Assembly: GCA_021464245.1 (NCBI GenBank)
Contig: JADCRB010000027.1
Span: 966,736-1,030,735 of the forward strand
Direction of reading: 5' to 3'
DNA: 64,000 bases
Source: Carallia brachiata
Lineage: Eukaryota; Streptophyta; Magnoliopsida; Malpighiales; Rhizophoraceae
Of the stretch, positions 48,974 to 60,299 are shown piece by piece. Each line of letters begins with the position of its first letter. Position 1 is the stretch's first letter. The notes beneath the pieces were generated by a model, which searched no databases, was not told the origin of the DNA, and worked only from the letters and a program-made list of their open reading frames with translations. The position numbers and the translations under genes were made by a program.

Positions 48974-51212
48974 ATCCCCCTCCATTTTCAAATAAGAAAA
49001 TCTAACGAATTCTTCGTAATTCTAGAAGTCAAATGCATAAGTAAATGTATCTTATAGATTGAACCTTACGTAATGAAATATGTGTTACAACATATCTGAA
49101 TAGTATGGTAGACAAGTTTTGAACCAATTATTCTTATTAATATCCTGTAGAAATATTCCACACATTTGACTATATAACATTATACTTCTCTTTTTAATAA
49201 TTGGTACATTAAAGGTCATTGTATTCATATCTTTTTCATGAATGTTTTAAGTCAAGACTTTAAATTTATTGGAATGACCTACACATTCCACATTCACATA
49301 GACAGACTAGGGCCCCGCCTTAAAGCACCCTTTCAAACCTGTTAAGAGTTTCAAAAGCTCAACCTCCCAATTAACTGCAGGTATCAAGCACTATGAACAC
49401 TTGGGATGGAGAAAAAATTATTTACAGTGCTTCAATCACACTGATAATGTACTTTAACTCATTGAACTCAAGACTTGACGTTGTATCAAGCGTTAGGTCG
49501 AGGTTATATTATGGGTGATTAATAATTATGGACTTGAACCCATCCCTACTTGATGTCTTGTCAATCAAGTTTGTAAACCCTTTAATTTGATCGATCCATA
49601 TGTACTCAAGCGTCTTTTATCAAATAATTTTTTTACAGTTAACATATCATCCTTTCATTTAAAGGATTATAGTCGCGACTTTTATATCCACTGTTAACTG
49701 TAAGTTCATTCACAAAATTTGTTTTATGAATGACATGCTCCTCTCAAGAGCCTTAGATTTGAAAAGCTCGTATCCACAACCATAAACATTCAATCATCAA
49801 AGGGTTATTTAGCCAATTGGCAAAATCCCTTTCTCTAATAGGCTAGCCTTTGTTTCATGTCTCACAAGCACAATTTATGGCCTTAATAACATCAAGAGGA
49901 ATTTATAATTCTGTAAAGAATATCGTCCTTCTTCGTGGGGTGTCACCCTTTACAAGGTCCATGTATTACACAAAAAATTTACAATTCCTTACGTACCAAA
50001 ATATTGGGTGGTACATCTTATAATTGCTCTATGCATATTTGTAAAAGGCATTTGATTTAGTGAGAACATGACTCTTAATGCATCACTCCTCATGGACGGT
50101 AAGTACCTATTTAGTACATTGTTTGTGATTTCCATAGCCTTGACAGCACATGCAAGGCAGTGAATTACTTGTCCATGGGTAACCTCTATTTCCAGTACCC
50201 TTTGTTTCTTTTACTTGAAACGCTTCCCAGAGGACATCATTGCATGCTTAGCTTTTAAAGTACAATGTCCTTCCTTGTAGGACACATCACATGTGCTACG
50301 AAATTTTAGTTTGAAGGCCAACCAAATGTCTTATTTGTTTCCCTTTTTATCTTTGTGTACAGTATCTCCCTAGATTTGGAACTTCCAAATCCTATAGCCT
50401 TGGGCAAACGCCATTTAAGGCCTATATTTGACTTCACAAAGAAACATGTACTGACTTCATAAATTACCAATTGGGCTTTTAGTCTATTGGTTATGACCGA
50501 GTTGTGCCTTCATAAACCCAACCCAACAGATATTAAGCATACTGATGTTGTATTTGTTTTAAAATTTATAAAACAACCAATTAACCAATGGTCAAATGCA
50601 CATAACACATATATCTCTAATTTTCCATGCAGCAGAAGCCAAGAGTCACCAAAGCCATGTTTATATATGTTATGGTCTACCATGCATTCGATACTATGTA
50701 TGTATATATTTCTACGTTTTATTTTATCGTACCTTTTATAGTCATGCACATACTACATGAAACGAAACTGCCAATGTAAGAAAAGAGAAAAAAGTTGTGG
50801 TGGTAACTGCTTTATTTGCCAGCAACAGTTTTGCCGTTGGACTGACTTTTGTCCAACGGTTTTATCAGTAATTTTTTTTTTTTTTAGTTGTTCATAGACA
50901 ACTCTCACTGATCATGAATTGGTTTCCAAAAGTCAGATGCATGTACGTGCGAGGGGAACTATCTTCACTGATATATGTGCACAAACCAAAAGCAAAAATC
51001 ACCCAAACTAAAAATCATGATCCCACTGTAATTGACTATTCACGTATATATAACTGCTTTTATGTATAAGTGATTGTTTATGTACATAACCACCATACAT
51101 GCATGCTCATCCATGTATATGTGCACGTGTTTGACATATATATATTCAATGGGCATGCCTAGCTACCAGTATATAGGTCCATCCGTACCAGTTGGTCACA
51201 ATTCAGGGACAT

Positions 51213-51381
51213 ATTATTTTATTATTATTATTTAATCTTGGCACTTATGTAAAATACAATTTATTTTACATGCATACATCACCGTCCCTTCATGTATTAT
51301 TTTATTATTATTATTATTTAATCTTGGCACTTATGTAAAATACAATTCATTTTACATGCATACATCATCGTCCTTTTCATG
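51213..51381. repeat. 85 bp tandem duplication inside the LARD-like element
   Basis: Two near-identical units (about 51213-51293 and 51297-51381), each with TTTAATCTTGGCACTTATGT and TTTTACATGCATACATCA. They differ at a few bases and in the length of a TTA run. Confidence 0.9.
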
Positions 51382-51631
51382 TTCAAGGCATACCAACTAT
51401 TATAATTGTTCAATGGAGCAACAGATTTGGGCTAACTATCATAATTGTTCAATAATTTAAGAACAATCAATCATAATATTCTCACATTATGGCTCCAAAA
51501 CATAATATTTTCAAGTGATGAAAGAGAGCGTACCTTAAATAAGTAAGAACTTATTTGACTCATTCACAAAATTAAAAGTCAATTCTTTTAACGATCCAAT
51601 CACGAACTAAATAAAGATTTTGCCTTAAGAT

Positions 51632-52067
51632 TGTTAGAACTGGAAGAGGGTGAGATTAGAAATGAAAGAATTACTTCAAGTCGTGTAACAAACGTTACTT
51701 TCTTTAAGACAAAAATTTGGTCTCACTAAATTGCAACAGAGGTATAATATGAATTCTCTCACAGGATAAAATGAAACACACGCGACTGCAGGTTGCAATA
51801 CTGAAATCGAGCTCTCGAGAAGTTATTGTAATATCTAAAATTACTCATAAAAAGTGTATGAATTTTTCTATCTTCTATATATCTATGTGAATGACCAATT
51901 CACCTATTTATAGAGAGATTAATTTGGTAGTTATATAGCTAATATATGCGTCTTTTGAGTCCAATGAACACGACTCTTCAACGTGTCATTTCATCAATAG
52001 ACACATATCCATAACCACCAAATTAATTAGGGGATACAATTTTTCTATTTTAAAAATTTTTCCAACA
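51632..52067 (-). repeat. LTR (right copy) of the LARD-like element
   Basis: 436 bp partner of 48547-48973, followed directly by the TATAA target duplication. Confidence 0.9.
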
Positions 52068-52072
52068 TATAA

Positions 52073-53674
52073 TACTATATTTGAGACATTTAATCACACG
52101 TGATTTATAATTTGATATATAATAATATTAAAAACTTAATTATAAAGTATATTAAATCATATGTTTTTATTTTAAAGTAATTTTAGTGTGACAAGAGAAA
52201 AAAATATTTTATTTTAAGAAAATGTTTACAATTAAAAAAACATATTTTTGTTTTTTTAGTCAAAACATTATTTATTTTCCTCACGATAATATTTTTGGGA
52301 AAAAAAAAGGAAAAAAGATTATGAAATTTATATACACATACTTTTTTATTTTTTTGGGAAGTATAATATATATATTTTATTTACCTAATATTCATTGAAA
52401 ACAATTGATGGAGTAATGGTTGCTAACCTCTTTAGTTAACCTTGATGTTGAAGGTTTGATCTTCCAAACTTCCACTTTTTCAGATTTTTTAGTATTAATT
52501 GGGTGTGCCACCTCACCAAGTAATTAGGTAACCAAACCGGCTGAACCGGAACTGGTTTGCCAGTTCCTAACCGGTTCTCAAGTAGTGCGGTCCTAAGCCA
52601 TAAACTGAATTGGACCAGAGATCGATTCCTGGTTCTTCCGATTGAACTGTTCAGTCCGATTTGGTTCTGATAACATTGATATTATATACATATAGTCGAA
52701 ATTGAGAGAAAATTTCCAATCTTACTATTTTTAACATGTGGCGACTTTTCCTAAATTTGTAAATTAAAAATATTAAGATATTTTATAATTATAAAAATTT
52801 TATTATAATCAGAATTAAGATTTTATAAATAAATTAAGATAAATTCAATTGTAATCAAATAAGAATTTTATTGATTTATATACTTATACTTTGTCTGTAA
52901 TTATATTTTTATAACTATAAAATTTTGTAATAAAATAAAATAATAAAAACAAAAAACTATTCTCAAATCTTCCTTTGTAAGAAAGAAAAAAGATTTAAAA
53001 AAAATCTCTCAAATTTACCTATTTTTTCTTAAAAAAAATATGCTAAAATATCTCAAAAGAGAAAAAAATAAAAGAAACGCTACTCCCAAATCTTTCTTTT
53101 TTATTCCTTCAAAAGGAAAAAAATCACTTTATTTTCTTAAAAAATTCTTAAAAAAATAATATCCAATATTAAAATACCTTTTTTTTCCTTCAAATAAAAT
53201 AAATTAAAAATAAATTTATCAAATATGATTAAACTCGCATATTATATATATATATATATATTCAGCCTAAACAGATTCCAAAATGGTTCCTTTAATGGTG
53301 GGATTATTTTGGTTGTACTCAATTCATTCTTCCAGGAGAATTGATACTTTGTTATAAATTCTTTGATAAATACTATAAAACCCCAGAACAGGAAAAGCTT
53401 TTCCCTAAAATATTTTCCTTATGTATAAACTTTTTTATACCATGGGTACTAAAATGGGACTACAAATTTATTCCACATAAAGCAGGAACGATGGTTGCCA
53501 GAATCTTCTATATTAGATGGTGGAATAAATATGACATCCCTTTCTAATGTTAAACAGCTTGCAGTTGACAAATGGCTCACTGCACATTTAAAACAACATG
53601 CTGAGACCTCTTATCTCTAATTACCAGCAATGAACAAGTAACATGCTGCTTTCTTGACTGAGAAGTCTCATTGG

Positions 53675-53719
<45 letters not shown>

Positions 53720-56700
53720 TAAAACTGCATGTTAATCTCGAAGTCTAATATTAAAAAAAAAATTGTCGGACTTTTATGTCTCACACAACTTTGCACACAA
53801 AACCTTTCAATCTCGTGCCACAGTGAGTGAGCAAAATTTGTGGGACATAACAACGGATGGTTCCTAGAAACGAGCCGATATCTGCTTTGGAATATTTTCA
53901 ACACCAGTCTTAATCCCAGTTTTCCTCCACTGATGACCCGTTCGAAAACTGGTACTTGCTATGGCGGGCAAAATCTGCTTGCCCTGTTTATTCATTGGTT
54001 GCCAAGCAAACGTCGAAACTTTGAAAGAACTTACCAATTTTACAATTCTAAACATTGGAATTTAACTTTTTTTTCTTTTTTTCTTTTTTCCTTCTTTGCG
54101 TAAGCATAGTGTAATAAACTTGAATGTGGACGTTTGTGAAAGTCCCAAGAAGCGGTCTTGTCGTCCAACCTACGTGTAATGGTTAGAGCATGCATGTCGC
54201 AATTTTGCTTGCTTTGTGGTTTACTCCGTGTCCTTGAGTGGAATTATGAGGCAACGACTTTGATTAATGAGTTAACAAAGACGTCATTAAATTTGAATAC
54301 ATTAAAGCTACAGTGATTAATGAATTAACAAAGACTTCGTTCGAAAAGTTATGACTCTATGTAGTCAATTGATTCTTGACACTAAGTATTTGGATCAAGA
54401 TAATTTACATATAAACAAATCTTATCTATAAAGTTTATAAATGTATGTAACATACACATTGTAAAATTTTATGAACTATTTGTTATATTACAACAGAATC
54501 CGTAGTTTCATGAAAACTAGAATTAATAATGATAGGTCTAGGTGTAAAGAAGATAAGCTGCATTTCTTCATCAATCACAATTTTTATACTTGCTGATAAC
54601 ATTTATGCGCACCGAGTTTATTTTTCGTATTCAAAGTTTAAATATTTTTTTGAATGATCGTTTATATTAAAATAAAATTCTTCAGATGTATAGAAATTTT
54701 ATAAGATACCTAAAATAATATTTATAATATTTTATATTTTTATAATTTTTAAATATTATTTAATTAGCTAAATATACGCTTATCGGGAGGACTTCCAATT
54801 CTAGATCTGCCTACGCTTACATTTATAATATTATTCCCAAAAATTTTACTGATTTTTCTCTATCTATATTAAATAAATGAGTCTCATTACTCAGACTCCT
54901 AGTACCATAATCACTACCTGTCTCTACGTGAGCCCAAGCTCTCCCCCTCTCAACCTCTTCCTTTCTTTTATCGCTCTGCTCCTCACTAAAAGGAACAACC
55001 TAAGTTTTGGTCAGCGGTAGTGACTAGCTACCGCTGTCAGTCAACAACCTCTCTCTCTTGCAGCAATTGCCGCCGACTAGTCACAGCTCTCTCCCGCCTC
55101 TCCTTTCTCTTCCTCTTTTCCTTCCCTATGGTGTCAGTCGCTTCTTCTCCACTCTCTGTTTCTGTTTTATTTTAGTTTTATCCGCACCTTAAAAAGACGT
55201 CGTCAAAATATCTCATGCTTGTTTTGACGAAATTGCTCCTGCACTTTTCTCAAAATTATCATCATTGACCGCCTAATGAATAAAATATAACGCCTTCTTA
55301 TCTTTTTTCTGCATGTCTTGATGAGCAGTCTATTGTGCTTCTGTTGCATCTTCTTCAACTTCATTCTCCACTACACTGAGCAACTCATTGTAATTAAACA
55401 AGACTTTCATTTGTACACATCATCGATTGTAATTTTTCTCATCCAAAATAAGAACTGAAACTGGAATCGAATAGTTCATATTAAAATTCATCACGATCCA
55501 ATTATTTTCCAGATCTGACCCCTATTTTTTTTTCTCCTTCAAAGAACTCATCTCTTGAGTTCCAAAAACAACAACACAAACGCCAACAACAATGGATGGC
55601 TTGAACTCCAACCGGCTAAGGGATCTCGGTGACATCTGAAACGAATGGCTGATGGCATGGTGGCGAGCGGCGACGAGGCGAAACGGTGTGTAGAAGTGAA
55701 AGACGGCTATGGCTTTTTCCGGCGTCTTCCCAGTTACAAACCGGCACGTCGACTATGGAGATGTGGAGATTGATGACTTATGAACAAGAATTAACAGTTT
55801 TGGAGCGGCAACGATCACCAGAGAAGGCGCGATCGACAATGGTGTGTGGCGGCTGAAGCTTTGGTCTTTTGTAGATCCGCAACTTTCTGGCAATTTTTGG
55901 GCGCGTGGTGGCCAGAAAAGGCACAGTCGGCATCCAGCGATTCTAGGGCTTTTTATTTGAGACTAATCGGCAATTAGTGGTGGCGCGTGAGGTCCAGCGG
56001 CGGCGACCCCACAAGTCTCCAGTGGTGCTCCGGTGACTTTACTAGTACTGTCTTTTTATTATTTCAGGTCAGATATCAGCTCCGCTATCTGACGGCTTTA
56101 TTTCTTGACTCTAAACTCAAACAAATTCAACAAAATTTCGAGATCAATCCTTATTTTCAATCAACTGGATCTGAAATTTGGTGACAGTGACTTCCCAATC
56201 AGCAGGCTCTGATGTCACTATTAGATTTAGTTAATTTAATACCATTACTTTATTAAATAAATTATGTCACATAACAATAATGAGAAGTATACTTATAAAA
56301 ATAAATCACACATCCTATATACTAATAACAATAAAATCATAATTCTACTCAAATAATAAAAATATATTAAACAATTCGAATTCTACTCAAATAATAATTA
56401 AGTTTTAAATCGGGATTAACTTCAACAAGGGCATTACATAAAAAAAAAGAAAAAGAAAAAGAAAAAATGCATTTCTGTAAGAGTGAGTGAGTTTATTATG
56501 CTTGTGGATGATGGTGGCTGCAACCGCGACTCTCAGTGGGGGCACGTGCTTGAGTTTTGTTGTCTTGGGGTTGTTAATAATTTTCTTGCTGCTGAGTTTT
56601 CCAGCAAAGAAGACTGTTATTTTGAGGTTTCCATTAATTTTTTTGCTGGTGAGCTTTCAACAAATAATACTTTATTTTTTTGGATTTGTCATTAATTTTT

Positions 56701-56784
56701 TGATGCTGGGTTCCTTTTTCTTCAAACAAAAAAGGGAAAGGACGAGACTCTTTCCTTTATTTTTGGGGTTTTTGTAGCCCAAAG
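52073..56784. other. AT-rich, repeat-rich spacer
   Basis: No intact gene was recognised. 52540-52680 carries repeated AACCGG/CCGGTT words typical of plant repeat ends; a related AACCGGTC tract lies at 48408-48470, just left of the LARD-like element. AT repeats lie near 53241-53262 and at 53677-53715. A GC-richer stretch at 54950-56180 has no frame I can assign. A 96-codon hydrophobic frame at 56487-56777 has no recognised similarity. Confidence 0.4.
53341..53547 (+). pseudogene. Possible retroelement polyprotein fragment
   Basis: A 68-codon frame with the pattern FIPWVLKWDYK and then IRWWNKYDI. It resembles a tryptophan-rich block seen in some plant retroelement or pararetrovirus-like polyproteins. 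It is short and isolated, and no flanking repeats were found, so the assignment is weak. Confidence 0.25.
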
Positions 56785-57440
56785 AAAACGAAGGATTTTC
56801 ATCTCTTGTAATTAACAAGTGTAAATCTCATTTTGTAACATTATTTTTTTTTCTGCTTTCTCACTATATTGAAACAAAAAAATTTTATACTTTTCGTTCT
56901 GTTTTCTTTTTTCATGCTCATTTCTAGCTTACGTAAAAAATTAATGAAAAAAAAAAATTTTTTTCTCAGAAATCCCCTTCTTACAATTGTTTTTCGACAC
57001 CGAATCTCAAATCGAAAGAGAGCACAAAAGAAGCCCCACGGCAAGCATTGGTCGTCGTCTGACTCTGTAGTCTGAAGCTGTTGCCTGTTGGTGGTAGCAT
57101 GCAAAGTCCAAATCCAGAGAATGATGGTGTGGTTCTAAAAAGTCCTCCAATCAATCTGAATCTATCCATCTCCGGTGGGCATAACAGCTTTATCACCGCC
57201 GTAAAAATGATAAGCAGCATAACTGCACATACCACACAAAACATTTATTCACATCTATTTATTTGTATATGAGAGAAACTAAAAAAAAATCTTTTCACAT
57301 TTATAGTTGTCACTTCATAATTTTATTTTTTTATTAATGATTAATTTTCAAAATAATAAAAAAATTTAGTTGAAAAATAGCAGCTAAAAATATATGCTCA
57401 CATGTTTGTAGTTCAAACTATAACAAAACTGAAAATTGTT
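56785..57440 (+). repeat. Duplicated block, copy B
   Basis: The second copy of 47655-48340, about 9.1 kb to the right and in the same orientation. Its plus-strand frame at 57081-57272 reads MPVGGSMQSPNPENDG and then SPPINLNLSISGGHNSF. Over the shared stretch (about 40 codons) roughly half of the codon differences from copy A are silent. That hints at, but does not prove, a former coding exon. Confidence 0.7.
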
Positions 57441-58473
57441 CATTACCATTGTCTAAATTATTACCTCTTTGTATGAATCTTTTAAATTGTTACCCATCAC
57501 TGTCATTTAAGTGAGTAAAAGTAGACAATTATATGATTATTGTTAACGTTTATTACTATCGTTTAAATGAGTAATATTTTCGGCTAAACAATAACTATAA
57601 TTCTCACTTTTAAATAATTAAAGATGTGGGTAGAGTAGAAATTAAATTCCAAAGTCTATATTATATATAATATGGTCGAAATTCATGCTTATGATGTTGG
57701 CAGCCTACAAATTAAATTTAACAGTAATAATTTGCATAAATGAGAAGTCAATGAATTAAGAAAAAAAAAAAAAAGAAGTCCATGAATTTAAAAATAAGAA
57801 TAATATCATTTCAGTAGCAGTTGATTTCCGTACAATAGTAGTTAAGTTTGTCATAATTTAGAAGAACCAATACTATTGTTAATGTGCAATAATAGCAAGA
57901 ACTTTTGCTATCTCATTACAGTATAAATTACGCTCGCATTTTTTATTCTGCTCAAGGATTGTGTGGATGAATGAAATTTTAGTGTTGGTCAACAGAGAGA
58001 AAAAAGAAAGTTGATAAAAAGTCTGATGGTAGTGGTGGTTTGATTGCTAATAAGGCTGTTAGGCAAAAAGAGTAGATACTACAATACATTTTTTTTTTTT
58101 TTTTAAATTGATAGCTTAGCGGTTATAACATAAAGAATAATGAGAGAAAGATCTGAAATTTGAAACTCACATCTTCCAGTTTATTTCAATTATTGTTGAA
58201 TTATCCTGCTTTTTTGGGGAGAAGTGTGCTCCTTTGTTTTTTATTTTTTATTTTGTTTACCTTCTATCGATTGAAATCCCAAAACGTGAATAAAAGAACA
58301 GGATAGTATTTATGTAATTATGTTTTACCTTAAAAATATGTCAAAAAAATTAAATAAAATCAGTTAAAATTTTGTCAAAATAATATTAAACCCGAGGCAC
58401 ATTTAATAATATATAAGAATTGTATTGTGCTTATTGTTGTTACTATATATATATATATATGTCAAAAAAAACG
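57441..58473. other. AT-rich 3' flank of the RIN4-like gene
   Basis: No gene was recognised. A poly-T run lies near 58089, and an AT repeat (58445-58460) sits just beyond the RIN4-like stop codon. Confidence 0.45.
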
Positions 58474-60181
58474 TCAAAAAAGCAATGAAATGATGCAAAC
58501 CTTTGGCGGGCAGGAAGAGCTTCTGGGCTTCCTTCGAGCAACTGGTTTTGATTTGGGCTTAGGATATGGCTGTGGCTTCGGCCTTGGCATTGGAGTTGGT
58601 TTTGTTGAGCCTCCTGAAGCTGAAGAAGGCCGTGAAGGGAGTGCAGGAGACGTTTTTTCCTCTTTCATTCTGTTGAAAATTTCACTAAAACCTTCAGCTG
58701 ACTCTGGCTCCTCTTCATTCCATGCTCCAAATTTCGGAACCGGCGGTGATTCCTCCCGATGCTGCCATGCCCAATGCCCAACCAAATAATTCCCACAAAA
58801 ACAAAAAAACAAGACATATATAAATATTATGGAATGATACATATATGCTATATATATAGGATACTCAGAAAAGCTAGAAGGGGTTAATGTGATGGTTAAC
58901 TACATGAATAACATCATCAGGGTGATGAGAAGGACGAGTAGCTGCTGCACTTCTTTGTTTGAAATACTGGGCCATGCCCATGAAGGACATGGAGAAGCTA
59001 TTATTGTTGTCCTCCTGTACAGTAGAAACCAAATTAGTGGTGTTGGTGTTCTTATTATTAAAATTCCTCCAGCCGGATTTCTGACGTCGATGCTGCTGCC
59101 CCTGCCCTCCTCCGTTTCCATTTCCGTGCTTATTTATTATTGTTGAGCAGTGAACGAGTCGAATTGCTTTGATTCATATGACCACTACTAGACTCTGATC
59201 TCGTGCTCCTCCTCTGGCTTCCACTTGTAGTACTTGTAGTACTACTACTAGGAGGACTCGGACGTACTGGACTTGGACTTCTACTCATCTTTTCCCGATA
59301 CTGACGACCACGATGTTGATGATCAGACTGAGAAGGGACCTGTTTGAATCTGCTCCGACGTTCATTATTATTATGATTATTACTATTATTATTAGTATTG
59401 GTATTCTGCTGCTGCCGGTAACCCCTGATGCTATCTTTGCTGCTGGTGCTGCTGTTGTGTGACTGCTGATGATCAGCGTCAATAACATTATTATTATTAT
59501 TATTATTATTCTGGTATTTTTCCGCATAGGTTCTGCGGGGACGAGGAGGATATCGAGGAGTGTGAGCGAAGAGACTGCATTCTTCCTTTTCCATGACTTT
59601 GTCTCTTCTTACCGCATGATGATGCATGAAAGCCTCTGGATTCTCCTCAGGATCATTTGGGTTTATCATCTTCTTCCCGCCCGCTTTCCCTCTGCGCGCG
59701 TTGTCGAAATAGGCTGTGTATGGTACATTATCCTCCTTGTCCCAGTTGCCGAATTTCGGAACATGGGAACGTTTCTGTGACAAATTAAATGGCAATGAAC
59801 CATATCAGCAAAAATGTGTCTCCCTTTCTGTGTCAAACCCAATTTCAAGTACCTAGAAAGTAGCTAGATCAATTGAACATGAACATACGTGTACCTTCAT
59901 CAGATCATTATAAGTTAAAGCTAATAATTAACCTTACAACTTAACACTAATTAACACAGTGCTAATTAGAAGGGCCACCTCAGATTTTCACCTATGAAGA
60001 AAACAGAACCTGCTATAGAGCCTATGCAAATTCGTGTACCAACAACAAGAGTTAACACCCATCACTTACAAGCATCACAAAATAGTATGGATTGAAACTG
60101 AAAACAATAAACTAACAAGCAATAAGAAGTCTATTAAGAGGCCTAGGTGTTGTTTTAAAAAAAAAGGTGACTTACGGCCAT
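58474..60181 (-). pseudogene. RIN4: RIN4-like NOI-domain protein with a one-base frameshift
   Basis: RIN4 is a plasma-membrane immune regulator targeted by bacterial effectors and guarded by CNL receptors in Arabidopsis. Minus-strand exons: 60176-60181 (ATGGCC), 58904-59774 and 58474-58761. The first NOI domain opens the protein ([19 protein letters not shown], residues 7-25). The last exon holds the second (VPKFGAWNEEEPESAEGF, then EIFNRMKEEK). Both contain the VPxFGxW site cut by AvrRpt2. The linker is long, Asn- and Ser-rich. The end (SSSCPPKVC) has cysteines that could be acylated for membrane anchoring. Exon 2 has one extra base in an AAT run near 59140. As read, the frame stops at 59130 after about 216 residues, losing the second NOI and the anchor. 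Without the extra base it would be about 387 aa. An unseen small intron or a sequence error could also explain the shift. Confidence 0.88.
59487..59510. repeat. ATT repeat coding an Asn run in the RIN4-like gene
   Basis: Eight ATT units on the plus strand encode consecutive Asn residues on the minus strand. Other AAT-rich pieces lie at 59367-59400. Confidence 0.85.
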
Positions 60182-60283
60182 TAATCAAGTGCGCAGTAAT
60201 AGTAGCAGTAGTGGCTGGCTGGTATTGCAACGAACAATGGAGAGTGGTGGAGAAGGAAGAACGCTAGAAGGGTTTGTGGCATT

Positions 60284-60293
60284 GTAATTTATA
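60284..60293 (-). promoter_or_regulatory. Likely TATA box of the RIN4-like gene
   Basis: TATAAATTAC on the minus strand, about 103 bp upstream of the ATG at 60181. This is a normal distance for a short leader. Confidence 0.45.
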
Positions 60294-60299
60294 ATTGTT

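Larger units (their letters stand above)
48547..52067 (-). mobile_element. Non-coding LTR retrotransposon (LARD-like), 3.5 kb
   Basis: LTRs at 48547-48973 (427 bp) and 51632-52067 (436 bp) begin TGTTGGAAC or TGTTAGAAC and end CCAACA. The target duplication TATAA is perfect (48542-48546 and 52068-52072). Minus orientation is inferred from a purine tract next to the left LTR (AATGGAGGGGGAT when read on the minus strand). The 2.66 kb interior has no gag or pol frame, which fits a large derivative that moves in trans. No tRNA-Met primer site is seen next to the right LTR. The LTRs are clearly more diverged than those of the copia or TRIM elements, so this insertion is older. Confidence 0.88.

Noticed and set aside
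56487..56777. 96-codon hydrophobic frame that could be a small membrane protein
   Set aside because: No similarity recognised, AT-rich context, and an overlapping frame of similar length; composition alone can explain it.
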